Shown here: positions 51,666 through 60,100 of the stretch, one piece after another
Layout of the letters: each line of letters begins with the position of its first letter
Numbering within the stretch: position 1 is the first letter of the stretch
Assembly (NCBI GenBank): GCA_029210045.1
Contig: JARGNX010000008.1
Location: 24,063-88,062, forward strand
Direction: 5' to 3'
DNA length: 64,000 nucleotides
From: Coxiellaceae bacterium
GTDB taxonomy: Bacteria > Pseudomonadota > Gammaproteobacteria > Coxiellales > Coxiellaceae
Made by a program: the position numbers and the translations under genes
Notes under the pieces: model-generated
The model's input: the letters and a program-made list of their open reading frames with translations, nothing else
What the model was told of the DNA's origin: nothing
Database searches by the model: none

Positions 51666-52334
51666 TTGAACAAAATGCTCAAATATTGCTTGATATTAAT
51701 TTTATGCAGTTCAACTTGCTGGGCAAGTTCAAGTTATTTCCATAATGATTTTTATGTTGCCGGCAATGTGTTAATGCTTATTCCTGCTAATAAGCTTGAA
51801 TTGACTAATGCCGGTGCCGCCGCACCTTTTTCAACACGATATGATCATGGTAATAAAATTGGTATTAGCGCTTTGGGTGGCTATCAGTGGTTATTTAATA
51901 ATGCTTATGTCGCAGCGCAGTTTGGTGTGCGGACAATTTTTGGTAGAACTACAGGCACACTGTTGGATGGTAATATTAATACACCGCAAGTGTCGCTACC
52001 GGTTACTTTTTCTTTCGCAGCAAAGCCAGGTTTAGTGATTAAGCAATCAGCATTGCTTTATGGTTTGTTTGGTGGTGTAGTGTCGAAAATCTCGATGAAT
52101 CAAAGTTACGATACTATACCGCTTTCAATTAATCAGTGGCAGGCAGGTTTGTTGTTAGGTTTGGGTGTTGACGTACCCTTGTCGCAGCGTTGTGCCGTAG
52201 GTTTATTATATCAATATGAGTGGTATCCAGCAGTTAATCAGTTTGCTAGTAATATTCGGAATAATTTTAATGATACTTTATTTCCGCGTGCCCAAACGAT
52301 AGCTGTGACGTTGAGTTGGTTGCTGCAAGCCTGA
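51666..52334 (+). CDS. Outer-membrane beta-barrel protein
   Basis: 222 residues. Signal peptide to about residue 20 (MNKMLKYCLILILCSSTCWA-SS). The rest shows alternating strands (DFYVAGNVLMLI, IGISALGGYQWL, AYVAAQFGVRTIFG, SALLYGLFGGVVS, AVGLLYQYEWYP, TIAVTLSWLLQA), about eight, ending in an aromatic-containing last strand, so an OmpA/OmpW-like small barrel. The start is TTG 51666 behind AAGGAAAGTCA; ATG 51675 is nearly as good. Ligand or role unknown. Confidence 0.75.
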   Translation: MNKMLKYCLILILCSSTCWASSSYFHNDFYVAGNVLMLIPANKLELTNAGAAAPFSTRYDHGNKIGISALGGYQWLFNNAYVAAQFGVRTIFGRTTGTLLDGNINTPQVSLPVTFSFAAKPGLVIKQSALLYGLFGGVVSKISMNQSYDTIPLSINQWQAGLLLGLGVDVPLSQRCAVGLLYQYEWYPAVNQFASNIRNNFNDTLFPRAQTIAVTLSWLLQA

Positions 52335-52458
52335 GTGTGATATTTCGGTTAATGCTTTACCGTTAGCAGATTGATGGGCTGTTCAATTTTCCAGTCGAAT
52401 GGCGAAATAACTGGCTTTAGGTTAGACTGATTTATCAGTTTGAACAAAGGAGTCTGCC

Positions 52459-53025
52459 ATGTTGCGTATATTATTAACTGCCGTATTGAGTTTGTTTTGT
52501 GCATTTGCTATGGCAAAAAACTTAACGGCAATTTTTGCTGGCGGTTGCTTTTGGTGCATGGAGGCTGATTTTGATAAGGTTCCTGGGGTAGTTAAAACAG
52601 AGTCAGGTTATGACGGCGGCACTACTGCAAACCCAACCTATGAAACGGTATCGGCGGGGGCAACAAATTACGCTGAGGCACTTAAGGTGATTTATGACCC
52701 AAGTAAAACGAGTTACACAAAACTTCTGACTTTCTTCTGGAAGAATATTGATCCGACAGTAAAGGATGCGCAGTTTTGCGATCATGGTCATCAGTATCGT
52801 TCAGCGATTTTTTATCTGAATCCAGAGCAGAAAAAATTAGCTGAGCAATCATTGCTTCCTATTAAGAAAAAATTTAAAACCGTTTACACAGAGGTAACAC
52901 CGTCTACGCATTTCTATCCTGCTGAGCAGTATCACCAAGAGTACTATAAGAAGAACCCAGTGCGTTATAAATTTTACCGTTGGAACTGTGGTCGCGATAA
53001 ACGTTTAAAGCAACTTTATGGATAG
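52459..53025 (+). CDS. msrA: Exported peptide-methionine (S)-S-oxide reductase MsrA
   Basis: 188 residues. Signal peptide 1-19 (MLRILLTAVLSLFCAFAMA-KN). Mature part has the active site AGGCFWCMEADFDKVPGV with catalytic C30, GYDGG, DPTVKDAQFCDHGHQYRSAIF and AEQYHQEYYKKNP. The enzyme repairs methionine sulfoxide in periplasmic or surface proteins. Cys in the late QFCDHG and WNCGRD regions may resolve the disulfide. AAAGGAGTCTGCC gives a strong ribosome site. Most bacterial MsrA are cytoplasmic, so export is notable. Confidence 0.93.
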   Translation: MLRILLTAVLSLFCAFAMAKNLTAIFAGGCFWCMEADFDKVPGVVKTESGYDGGTTANPTYETVSAGATNYAEALKVIYDPSKTSYTKLLTFFWKNIDPTVKDAQFCDHGHQYRSAIFYLNPEQKKLAEQSLLPIKKKFKTVYTEVTPSTHFYPAEQYHQEYYKKNPVRYKFYRWNCGRDKRLKQLYG

Positions 53026-53035
53026 CGCAATGGGT

Positions 53036-53053
53036 GGTCAAGACTTGATCCGC
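53036..53053. repeat. Short GGTCAAGACTTGATCC palindrome
   Basis: A near-perfect hairpin between the convergent msrA and ABM genes, related to the core of the long inverted repeat before acpP. An outer ATAGCG/CGCTAT pair (53022-53060) extends it. Confidence 0.45.
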
Positions 53054-53060
53054 TATTACT

Positions 53061-53423
53061 TTATTTCCAAGAAACATCTGCGGCATCGATATTGCTGACA
53101 GAGCCTTCTTCATCCATGCGGGTAATAAATAAATGACTATGCATCGAATCTACTAGGTTATCTTTTTCAGTTAACACAAAGTGTTGGATAGCTGAATCAT
53201 TGGTGTGTTGCACAAAAGCATCGTGATTGGTAAATTTTTCAATGATGGTAATTTCATTGGGGTTATCGAGGCTTTGTAGCACTTCATGGTATTCGCAACT
53301 GTCTTGCTCTCGAGTGGATTTACCGGTTTGTTGTAAGTGATCGAGTAACTGATTTACCATGCCAGGTTTGGCAATAAATTTTACATGACAGGTAATTTTA
53401 GGTTCTTGCTTATTTTTTGTCAT
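53061..53423 (-). CDS. ABM-domain protein (putative quinol monooxygenase)
   Basis: 120 residues. ITCHVKFIAKPGMVNQLLDHL, EQDSCEYHEVLQSLDNPNEI and IIEKFTNHDAFVQHTNDSAIQHF follow the YgiN/ABM pattern. It is soluble and likely dimeric. It begins inside the end of the upstream small secreted protein gene (14-base overlap), so the two are one transcript. The KNKQEPK start is basic. It is not a close copy of the ABM protein coded at 50470. Confidence 0.8.
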   Translation of the reverse strand: MTKNKQEPKITCHVKFIAKPGMVNQLLDHLQQTGKSTREQDSCEYHEVLQSLDNPNEITIIEKFTNHDAFVQHTNDSAIQHFVLTEKDNLVDSMHSHLFITRMDEEGSVSNIDAADVSWK

Positions 53424-53709
53424 TCTTTATCTCCTGGCAGTACCAGCCGGTTGTGGGTTCGTAAACAGGGCCTTTATAAATATACTTAGCAAGCCTATCT
53501 TTTTGTACCCAGTTTTCAACTTGTTTATAAGTAAGTTTAGCCATGTGTGTGCCGCGTTTGTAATTCGTTTTAGTATTTTTTATGTCGCGACAGTCATAAT
53601 ACTTATGATCTTCTGACCAACCAATACACGCGCAATTGTAAAGCGTTTGCTTTGCGATGGATAGGGCTGGTAGTAAAGCGCATAATAGCGCCATGGTGAT
53701 TTTGTTCAT
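53410..53709 (-). CDS. Small secreted Cys-containing protein
   Basis: 99 residues. Signal peptide 1-19 (MNKITMALLCALLPALSIA-KQ). The mature part has Cys in NCACIGW, DCRD and WYCQE, likely two disulfides, and many Lys and Tyr. No family recognised. It precedes and overlaps the ABM gene. Confidence 0.6.
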   Translation of the reverse strand: MNKITMALLCALLPALSIAKQTLYNCACIGWSEDHKYYDCRDIKNTKTNYKRGTHMAKLTYKQVENWVQKDRLAKYIYKGPVYEPTTGWYCQEIKNDKK

Positions 53710-53899
53710 TAAAGTCCATTTTGGGTTGAGAGTCCAAGCAATACATTATATATAATATATCGCTTATTAGTACTTTCACAGTGTTTACTATTTTCAGATT
53801 AAATTCACGGTTTTTTATTCATTAGTTATAGAAATTAGGTAATTAATATTGTTTGTTATATGATCAGCTAACTTGATTGAATAATGCTCGGAGTTTATT
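53710..53899. promoter_or_regulatory. AT-rich divergent promoter region
   Basis: 190 bp, very AT-rich (for example TATATATAATATATCG at 53748-53763), between the small secreted gene and the PP2C gene. -10-like TATAAT occurs at 53751 region; no operator recognised. Confidence 0.4.
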
Positions 53900-55624
53900 A
53901 TGCGCAGAGGGAAAATGGCAACTATCAAAATTTATTCGCTTGAAGATTATATGAGTTTGGTTAACGATTATTTACATCGGCGTGACGGGGAAAATTATAA
54001 TATTGACTATAAAATAGGCGATCATTTGTCTATTGCATCTGATCAGCTGAGAGGCCAAGACAGCAAAGCGAACTTTTTGGCACGAGCTGCTCATCATTAT
54101 ATTCATCAAAATGATACTAATGTGATGCTAAGGCGTCGACAGATAGTATCATTGCTGAGTGTGGCTATTAGTGGAGCCAAAAAACGTAATGCTGGTGAGC
54201 AACCACTAGAGATGTATGATAACAAGGCGCGTGTTGATGCATTAAAGGCTGCGATAGCAGGAGATCACAAAAGCTGGAAGCAAGTATTATTGGCTATTAA
54301 TCAGGTTGAATTGGTAAAGGCTAGTGGTACACAGCATACCTTTTCGCGAGACGTTATGAGCGATGATGCTGCCATCATGCCAAGTAAAAGAGTCGACATC
54401 AGAGCATATGAAAGTAAGATCTATAGTGCATCTGCCGCCGTAGCTGCGGGTAGTTCATTTGTTACAAATAAGATGGATATAATTCGTGGCACTTTAGGTC
54501 AAGATGGTGAGCTTGTGCCTCATGTTTCTCTGGATGCGGCATATTCGGCGGTAAGTAAGGATGGCTTTGTGGTTGCTATAGCTGATGGCTGTGGTGGGCA
54601 TTTTGATAAAATTGAAGACAGCGCGATTCGCCGTGCGGCAAAATTTAATGTTAAAAGTGCGTGTCGTTTAATCGAAACCTGCAGTGCTGAAGAGTTGAGC
54701 GATGAAAGTTTTCGGCACATTTTTTTTGATAGGATAGCTCAAGAAACCATAGCTAAGAACCCCAGGCATCGTGATGCAGCAAATTCTACGTTAATCGTTG
54801 CACGCGGTGTTACTCAGCCGGATGGAAGTGTGCAACTGTATGGTATTGGTGTTGGGGATTGTTCATTAGTAGGTTATAACGCTAGAACAGGTGAGGTATA
54901 TAATTTTTTGTCGGCCTGTCAACAAGGTTGGGGCACAGCCAGTGTGCCTGGCGCGCGTTCGCTTGTAGAAGAGAGGTTTTTTTCCGTTAACATTCCAGCG
55001 GATACTATTATTTTACCTTTAACTGATGGCATTACAGATGATTTAGATAGTGAGACAGTGGAGTCTGGGCGATTGCGTTATTCATCAATAAAGCCAGGAC
55101 AGTTAATTGATATTTTAGCCCCGCTTGGTGGCAGTCCATCAGCTCAGGATTGCTTAACCGCTATAGTGGAGCATGTTTTTGCTAAAGCGGAACGAAAGCG
55201 CCTTGCCGCCAAAGATACGACTCCAGAGATGTTTGGATTGCTCGCAAAAAATGAAGCATTACGAGAACGACTAGCACTGTTGCAATCGCAACAGAATGCA
55301 TCCCCTGCAGACAGGGTATATGATAACTTTCTTGAGTCATCTGAGTTTAAAGCAGAGAATCAAGCGATTAGGGCAAGTCAAAGCAGGGTAGTGGAGTTAT
55401 TCTGTCAAAATGGTGATGATGTCACTGCTTTAGCTGTGGTTCCTGCGCTGACACAAGGTTTTTATGCTAGTTCGCAACACACATTGTTTAAACCTGTTGA
55501 TCTTCGAGTCCCTGCTGATGCTGGGGGTAGCTCGCAAACATTATTGGAGCCAAAGTCAAGTGCGAAGCCAATTGTGGCAACTAGGCATTCACACATTTGC
55601 TGTTCAACTCGTTTAAATTTTTAA
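53900..55624 (+). CDS. PP2C-type serine/threonine phosphatase with unknown N-terminal domain
   Basis: 574 residues. A PP2C domain covers about 185-520: D229 in VAIADGCGGH, D320 in GIGVGDCSLVGY and D376 in LPLTDGITDDLD fill the three main metal sites, and ANSTLIVARG is the matching strand. The first 180 residues are helical and basic and match nothing I know; they could bring the enzyme to its target. The C-terminal 55 residues look disordered. There is no signal peptide or membrane span. CGGAGTTTATT precedes ATG 53900. Stand-alone gene, no kinase nearby. It could act on bacterial targets or be a secreted effector; neither is shown. Confidence 0.8.
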   Translation: MRRGKMATIKIYSLEDYMSLVNDYLHRRDGENYNIDYKIGDHLSIASDQLRGQDSKANFLARAAHHYIHQNDTNVMLRRRQIVSLLSVAISGAKKRNAGEQPLEMYDNKARVDALKAAIAGDHKSWKQVLLAINQVELVKASGTQHTFSRDVMSDDAAIMPSKRVDIRAYESKIYSASAAVAAGSSFVTNKMDIIRGTLGQDGELVPHVSLDAAYSAVSKDGFVVAIADGCGGHFDKIEDSAIRRAAKFNVKSACRLIETCSAEELSDESFRHIFFDRIAQETIAKNPRHRDAANSTLIVARGVTQPDGSVQLYGIGVGDCSLVGYNARTGEVYNFLSACQQGWGTASVPGARSLVEERFFSVNIPADTIILPLTDGITDDLDSETVESGRLRYSSIKPGQLIDILAPLGGSPSAQDCLTAIVEHVFAKAERKRLAAKDTTPEMFGLLAKNEALRERLALLQSQQNASPADRVYDNFLESSEFKAENQAIRASQSRVVELFCQNGDDVTALAVVPALTQGFYASSQHTLFKPVDLRVPADAGGSSQTLLEPKSSAKPIVATRHSHICCSTRLNF

Positions 55625-55640
55625 TTGTAAGGTGCAGGTT

Positions 55641-55958
55641 TTAATCTGTGCCGTAATCACCGTCTTGGATATCGATCAGCTCACCTTCGCGGAAGGTTAA
55701 GTATTCGATAAAAGTATCGCTGCCGCGATTATATATCCATTGTTGGTAGTGGGTGTCTGATTCAATTAGTTTGGCGCCATAACGTGTAAAAGATTTTACG
55801 GTATGGTGTTTCATATGGCTGGGTTTGCCGCAAAGCTTATACACAAATTGTGCGCTTTCGCCAACTGAAAGCCATTGGTTGTAACAATACATTGTGCCGT
55901 CGTTGGCAAAGCAGCTGAGCGTCAGTAGGGGTAGTAGTAAGGTGGTAATAATTTTCAT
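55641..55958 (-). CDS. Secreted DUF2845-type protein
   Basis: 105 residues. Signal peptide 1-18 (MKIITTLLLPLLTLSCFA-ND). The mature part has CYNQWLSVGESAQFVYKLCGKP, with paired Cys, and QWIYNRGSDTFIEYLTFREGELIDIQDGDYG, the DUF2845 pattern. Exported, periplasmic; function not known. It is divergent from the serine hydrolase gene, with only about 70 bp between them. Confidence 0.8.
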   Translation of the reverse strand: MKIITTLLLPLLTLSCFANDGTMYCYNQWLSVGESAQFVYKLCGKPSHMKHHTVKSFTRYGAKLIESDTHYQQWIYNRGSDTFIEYLTFREGELIDIQDGDYGTD

Positions 55959-56031
55959 ACGGCTATGCTATCAAATTACCCATAAAATGTACATAAATCG
56001 CTGTAGATTGTTATGTTGTGCAAGACCTGGC

Positions 56032-57309
56032 ATGATGGACGTTATGTTATTCAGCAAACTCAAAATTGGTTTATTAAGCACAGTGCTATTATCTGCACAG
56101 GCTTTACCGTTGTATGCAAAGCAAGCTAAGCCAGTAAAGCCAGCAAAACCACAGTCGAGTACAGTTTGTGCAAATTTACAGACTACATTAAATCAATTTC
56201 GTAAAAATAATAGCTCTGAAAAGCATATGATTAATGCGATGGGTTTGTATGTGAGTCAGACCAAAGATAATCAACCTTTATGTTACTTATTTAGTGGCAC
56301 GGTGAGAAAAGGCATACCGCAACCGTTGACCAAAAATAATCTATGGGAAATAGCGAGTATCACGAAGTCTTATTTTGCGGCAATGGTGCTGCAATTGGAA
56401 TTGGCTTCACAAAATAAAAAAGTACCGATTAAATTTAATCTTACTCAGAAGATAAATAAATGGTTTCCTCAATATCCTGATTGGGGTGATGTGACAGTTA
56501 AGCAATTATTAAACATGACCAGTGGTATCGTTAGTGATGCAAATTCTGATGCGTTTATGAAGATGGTGTTTAAATATTCACATCGCGTTTGGACCGCTAA
56601 AGAAATTATTGATATGTCCTATGCGCGTAATCCTAATACCCACTTCAAACCAGGAATGGGTTATCACTATTCAAATACGACATATGTCATCGCTGGCGAA
56701 TTAATTAAAATTTTAAATAAACAAGTCTATGGTAAAGATTGGGATTTGGCATTGTTGTTTGACCGCCACATTATTAAACCATTTGACTTAAAAAACACTT
56801 ATTTTTATACCGGTAAAGTGCCTCAGTCTACCTTGGTGCGGATGGCGCATGGGTATAATTATTTTTATAATGTTGATACCACTAATTATAATTTATCACT
56901 TGCGCAAGCAGCCGGGGGGATTATTGCTACCCCACAAGCAGTGGCGCAGTGGGTGTTGGATCTATTTAATGGGCGTATTTTACCGAAGAAACAATTAGCA
57001 CAAATGAAGAGCTTAGTATCGACAAAAACCGGACAGCCGATAACATTGCAACAAGCCATGAAAACCAATACGACAGGTTATGGTTTGGGTTTGATGATGC
57101 AGCCATCGCAAAAGTATGGTCCAATTTGGATGTATGAAGGCATTTCCTATGGGCATACAGCGGTTTATATGTATGTGCCTAAATATAAAACCATTATTGT
57201 CTACACGGCAGGGTTAGGCAGTTTGCGCAAAAACCCTGTTAACTTTACCGCGTTAGGTAAGCAAGTCTTGCAACAATTACTTGGCGATAAAGTTAATTCA
57301 AGCAGTTAA
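56032..57309 (+). CDS. Secreted serine hydrolase, beta-lactamase class C fold
   Basis: 425 residues from ATG 56032. A signal peptide ends near residue 27 (ALPLYA-KQ), followed by a Lys/Pro-rich linker. The active-site S-x-x-K is ASITKSYF and the Y-x-N motif is YHYSNTTYV; the third motif is GHTAVYMY (H-T-A in place of KTG). This places it with esterases, D-aminopeptidases and penicillin-binding-like proteins (Pfam beta-lactamase) rather than true AmpC. The frame opens 46 codons earlier inside the opposite gene, but those residues do not form a signal peptide. An alternative start is ATG 56044. No clear ribosome site. Confidence 0.85.
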   Translation: MMDVMLFSKLKIGLLSTVLLSAQALPLYAKQAKPVKPAKPQSSTVCANLQTTLNQFRKNNSSEKHMINAMGLYVSQTKDNQPLCYLFSGTVRKGIPQPLTKNNLWEIASITKSYFAAMVLQLELASQNKKVPIKFNLTQKINKWFPQYPDWGDVTVKQLLNMTSGIVSDANSDAFMKMVFKYSHRVWTAKEIIDMSYARNPNTHFKPGMGYHYSNTTYVIAGELIKILNKQVYGKDWDLALLFDRHIIKPFDLKNTYFYTGKVPQSTLVRMAHGYNYFYNVDTTNYNLSLAQAAGGIIATPQAVAQWVLDLFNGRILPKKQLAQMKSLVSTKTGQPITLQQAMKTNTTGYGLGLMMQPSQKYGPIWMYEGISYGHTAVYMYVPKYKTIIVYTAGLGSLRKNPVNFTALGKQVLQQLLGDKVNSSS

Positions 57310-57357
57310 TATGCACTATAATTACCGCTATATAAATCACATATAGCGAGTATTTCA

Positions 57358-57642
57358 ATGAATATAATGAAAGTGGTAGCGGTAGTGTCTTGTATCAGTT
57401 TACCTGTTTTAGGATTTGCGCTAAGTGGTGAACCTTATGGTAAAACCAATGTAGGTGACAAGCAAATTGGTGTTGAGTTTGTTGGTAAAAATTCACAGAA
57501 TAAGTTAGTGACGAAACCTATGGGCACGCAACCAAACACAATGAAAAAAACACAAAACGTGCAAGTCACTACTACACCAAATGCAGTTAATACTAAATCT
57601 ATTAGCGTTGACTTTGTTGGAAAGCCTAAACCGGCGCCTTAA
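57358..57642 (+). CDS. Small secreted protein with repeated VEFVGK/VDFVGK motif
   Basis: 94 residues. Signal peptide 1-21 (MNIMKVVAVVSCISLPVLGFA-LS). The mature part is Lys, Thr, Asn-rich and contains KQIGVEFVGK and KSISVDFVGK, 50 residues apart, suggesting an internal repeat. No family recognised and no ribosome site stronger than GCGAGTATTTCA. It ends 14 bases before phoH stop on the other strand. Confidence 0.55.
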   Translation: MNIMKVVAVVSCISLPVLGFALSGEPYGKTNVGDKQIGVEFVGKNSQNKLVTKPMGTQPNTMKKTQNVQVTTTPNAVNTKSISVDFVGKPKPAP

Positions 57643-57655
57643 TCAGCGCCATATA

Positions 57656-58624
57656 TTACTCGTGTTGCTCGTAGGCACGAATAATTTTTTGCACCAAGGT
57701 ATGCCTTACCACATCATCGGCCTTAAAAAAAGTGAATTTAATTTCCGGCACTTTTTGTAAAACAGTGATGGCATGACGCAGACCGGAAGCGGTAGATTTA
57801 GGTAAATCGATTTGGGTGATATCACCAGTAATCACTGCTTTTGATCCAAAACCTATCCGTGTTAAAAACATTTTCATTTGTTCTTGGGTGGTATTTTGGC
57901 TTTCATCTAAAATAATAAACGAGTCATTTAATGTACGACCACGCATGTAAGCTAATGGCGCAATTTCAATGACATTTTTTTCAATTAAACGGCCAACATT
58001 TGCACCGCCAAGCATTTCAACCAGTGCGTCATATAGCGGGCGTAAGTAAGGATCCACTTTTTGCGCTAAATCACCGGGTAAGAAGCCGAGTTTTTCACCT
58101 GCCTCAACAGCGGGGCGTACTAATATAATACGGCTGACTTGTTCATTTTCTAGTGCATGCACTGCTTGAGCTACTGCTAAGAAAGTTTTACCAGTACCTG
58201 AAGGGCCAATACCGAAATTAATATCGAATTTACGTAAAGCTGATAAATAGTGATGTTGATTCGGTGTTCGTGCTTTAATAGTGCACTTTGCCGCTTCAAT
58301 TTTAAATTCATCTAAGTCAGCATCGTTTGAAGATTCTGTTCCTGAGTCACAGGATTTAATGATCAGTTGAATATTGTTCTTGGTTAGCTCATGTTTACTG
58401 CCGGTTTCATCATACACTTGCTGAATGACTTCACAGGCTTTGTCAATTGAATCGGGAATGCCAATAATCTGGAATTCATTACCGCGGTTGCTGATTTCAA
58501 CGCCCAAATGATGCTCAATGATGTGCAAGTGCTCATCAAATTGTCCGCAGAGTTCTGCTAGGCGGCGATTATCAAGTGGTGCGAGAGTAATTTTACGCTG
58601 GGACTGATTCTTCTGTGCTGACAA
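57656..58624 (-). CDS. phoH: PhoH-like ATPase (YbeZ)
   Basis: 322 residues. A KH-like N-terminal part (about 25-90) is followed by the PhoH domain with Walker [19 protein letters not shown], Walker [18 protein letters not shown] and [11 protein letters not shown]. Predicted RNA-linked ATPase that works with YbeY in ribosome assembly. I chose TTG 58624, five bases after GGAGG; the TTG at 58636 forms part of that ribosome site. It overlaps miaB by 32 bases. The partner ybeY is not next to it but at 44.5 kb. Confidence 0.93.
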   Translation of the reverse strand: MSAQKNQSQRKITLAPLDNRRLAELCGQFDEHLHIIEHHLGVEISNRGNEFQIIGIPDSIDKACEVIQQVYDETGSKHELTKNNIQLIIKSCDSGTESSNDADLDEFKIEAAKCTIKARTPNQHHYLSALRKFDINFGIGPSGTGKTFLAVAQAVHALENEQVSRIILVRPAVEAGEKLGFLPGDLAQKVDPYLRPLYDALVEMLGGANVGRLIEKNVIEIAPLAYMRGRTLNDSFIILDESQNTTQEQMKMFLTRIGFGSKAVITGDITQIDLPKSTASGLRHAITVLQKVPEIKFTFFKADDVVRHTLVQKIIRAYEQHE

Positions 58625-59936
58625 GTTCACCTCCAAGTGAGTTAGGTTTGGCTTCTGTAATCCTTACAGTAACCATTTGACCAATTAACTGTTGATCACC
58701 TTTAAAATTTACCACACGATTGTTCTCAGTGCGAGCACCGAGTGCATTGACATCTTTTTTAGACACACCTGTCACTAAGACCACTTGTTCAGTACCCACC
58801 ATGCGGCGGCTAATTTGAGCCGCTTGTTGTAAAATCCGATCTTGTAAAATTCGTAAGCGTTGTTTTTTTGTGTCCATGCTAATGTCATCAGGTAATGATG
58901 CGGCGGGTGTGCCTGGACGGGCGCTATAGATAAAGCTGAATGACGTATCAAAGCCGATATCATTAATAAGGTTCATTGTTGCTTCAAAGTCTGCATCGGT
59001 CTCACCCGGGAAGCCAATAATGAAATCACTGGATAAGCTAATATCCGGGCGCACTTCACGTAATTTGCGAATACGGGATTTATATTGCAATGCGGTATAG
59101 CCACGTTTCATGCCAGCTAAAATGCGATCGGAACCACTTTGAACAGGCAAGTGTAAGTGGGTTGCCAATTTGGGTTCAGTAGCAAATGCTTCAATTAAGT
59201 TATCGGAAAAAGCATTAGGGTGCGAGGTGGTAAAACGAATGCGCGCAATAGCATCAATCGCTGCAATGTAATGTATTAATAAAGCTAAATCAGCAATTTC
59301 ACCATCATGCATTAAGCCGCGATAGTCATTCACGTTTTGACCAAGCAAGTTAATTTCGCGCACGCCTTGTTCAGCCAGCTGCACGACTTCGGCAATCACA
59401 TCATCAAATGGTCGTGAAATTTCTTCACCGCGCGTGTAGGGCACAACACAGAAGCTGCAATATTTGCTGCAACCTTCCATGATGGATACAAATGCGGTTG
59501 GTCCTTCAGCGCGAGGCGCAGGCATACGATCAAATTTTTCGATTTCAGGGAAGCTGGTATCAATGACGGATTTTTTACCGGCCAGCACTTCGTTGAGCAT
59601 CTCAGGTAAGCGATGCAAGGTTTGTGGGCCAAACACTAAGTCGACATATGGCGCACGTTGCGTAATGGTCTTGCCTTCTTGGCTGGCAACGCAACCACCG
59701 ACACCAATAATTATTTCGGGGCGCTTTTGTTTCAATTTACGCCAGCGGCCAACCTCGGAAAATACTTTTTCTTGTGCTTTCTCTCGAATCGAACAGGTGT
59801 TTAATAGTAACACATCAGCTTCTTCTGCTTCTTTTGTAAGCTCTAGCCCGTGAGATTCAATTAACACATCCGCCATTTTAGATGAGTCATACTCATTCAT
59901 CTGACAACCGTGGGTTCTAATGTACAGTTTTTTCAT
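58593..59936 (-). CDS. miaB: tRNA-2-methylthio-N6-dimethylallyladenosine synthase
   Basis: 447 residues. A radical SAM enzyme adding the methylthio group at A37 of tRNAs. The first cluster is bound by C11 ([11 protein letters not shown]), C48 (LNTCSIRE) and C82 (VGGCVAS); the radical SAM cluster by C156, C160 and C163 ([19 protein letters not shown]). A TRAM domain ends the protein ([17 protein letters not shown]). It is upstream of phoH as in other gammaproteobacteria. Confidence 0.97.
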   Translation of the reverse strand: MKKLYIRTHGCQMNEYDSSKMADVLIESHGLELTKEAEEADVLLLNTCSIREKAQEKVFSEVGRWRKLKQKRPEIIIGVGGCVASQEGKTITQRAPYVDLVFGPQTLHRLPEMLNEVLAGKKSVIDTSFPEIEKFDRMPAPRAEGPTAFVSIMEGCSKYCSFCVVPYTRGEEISRPFDDVIAEVVQLAEQGVREINLLGQNVNDYRGLMHDGEIADLALLIHYIAAIDAIARIRFTTSHPNAFSDNLIEAFATEPKLATHLHLPVQSGSDRILAGMKRGYTALQYKSRIRKLREVRPDISLSSDFIIGFPGETDADFEATMNLINDIGFDTSFSFIYSARPGTPAASLPDDISMDTKKQRLRILQDRILQQAAQISRRMVGTEQVVLVTGVSKKDVNALGARTENNRVVNFKGDQQLIGQMVTVRITEAKPNSLGGELVSTEESVPA

Positions 59937-60100
59937 TTTTTCAGCCGTTTATTTCATGCCGCGCATTCTAGCATGAGGAAGGCAGCTAATCCAGAATATG
60001 TACAGCCTCGATTGTTTGTATAATGCCCAATCACTTGATAAAAACCTGTTTAAAGTTTATTCTATTAAACAATAGGTTAGCGAAGGAGTACGCTTCTGTT

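Noticed and set aside
55894..56031. 46-residue extension of the serine hydrolase
   Set aside because: It overlaps the opposite secreted gene and would hide the signal peptide.
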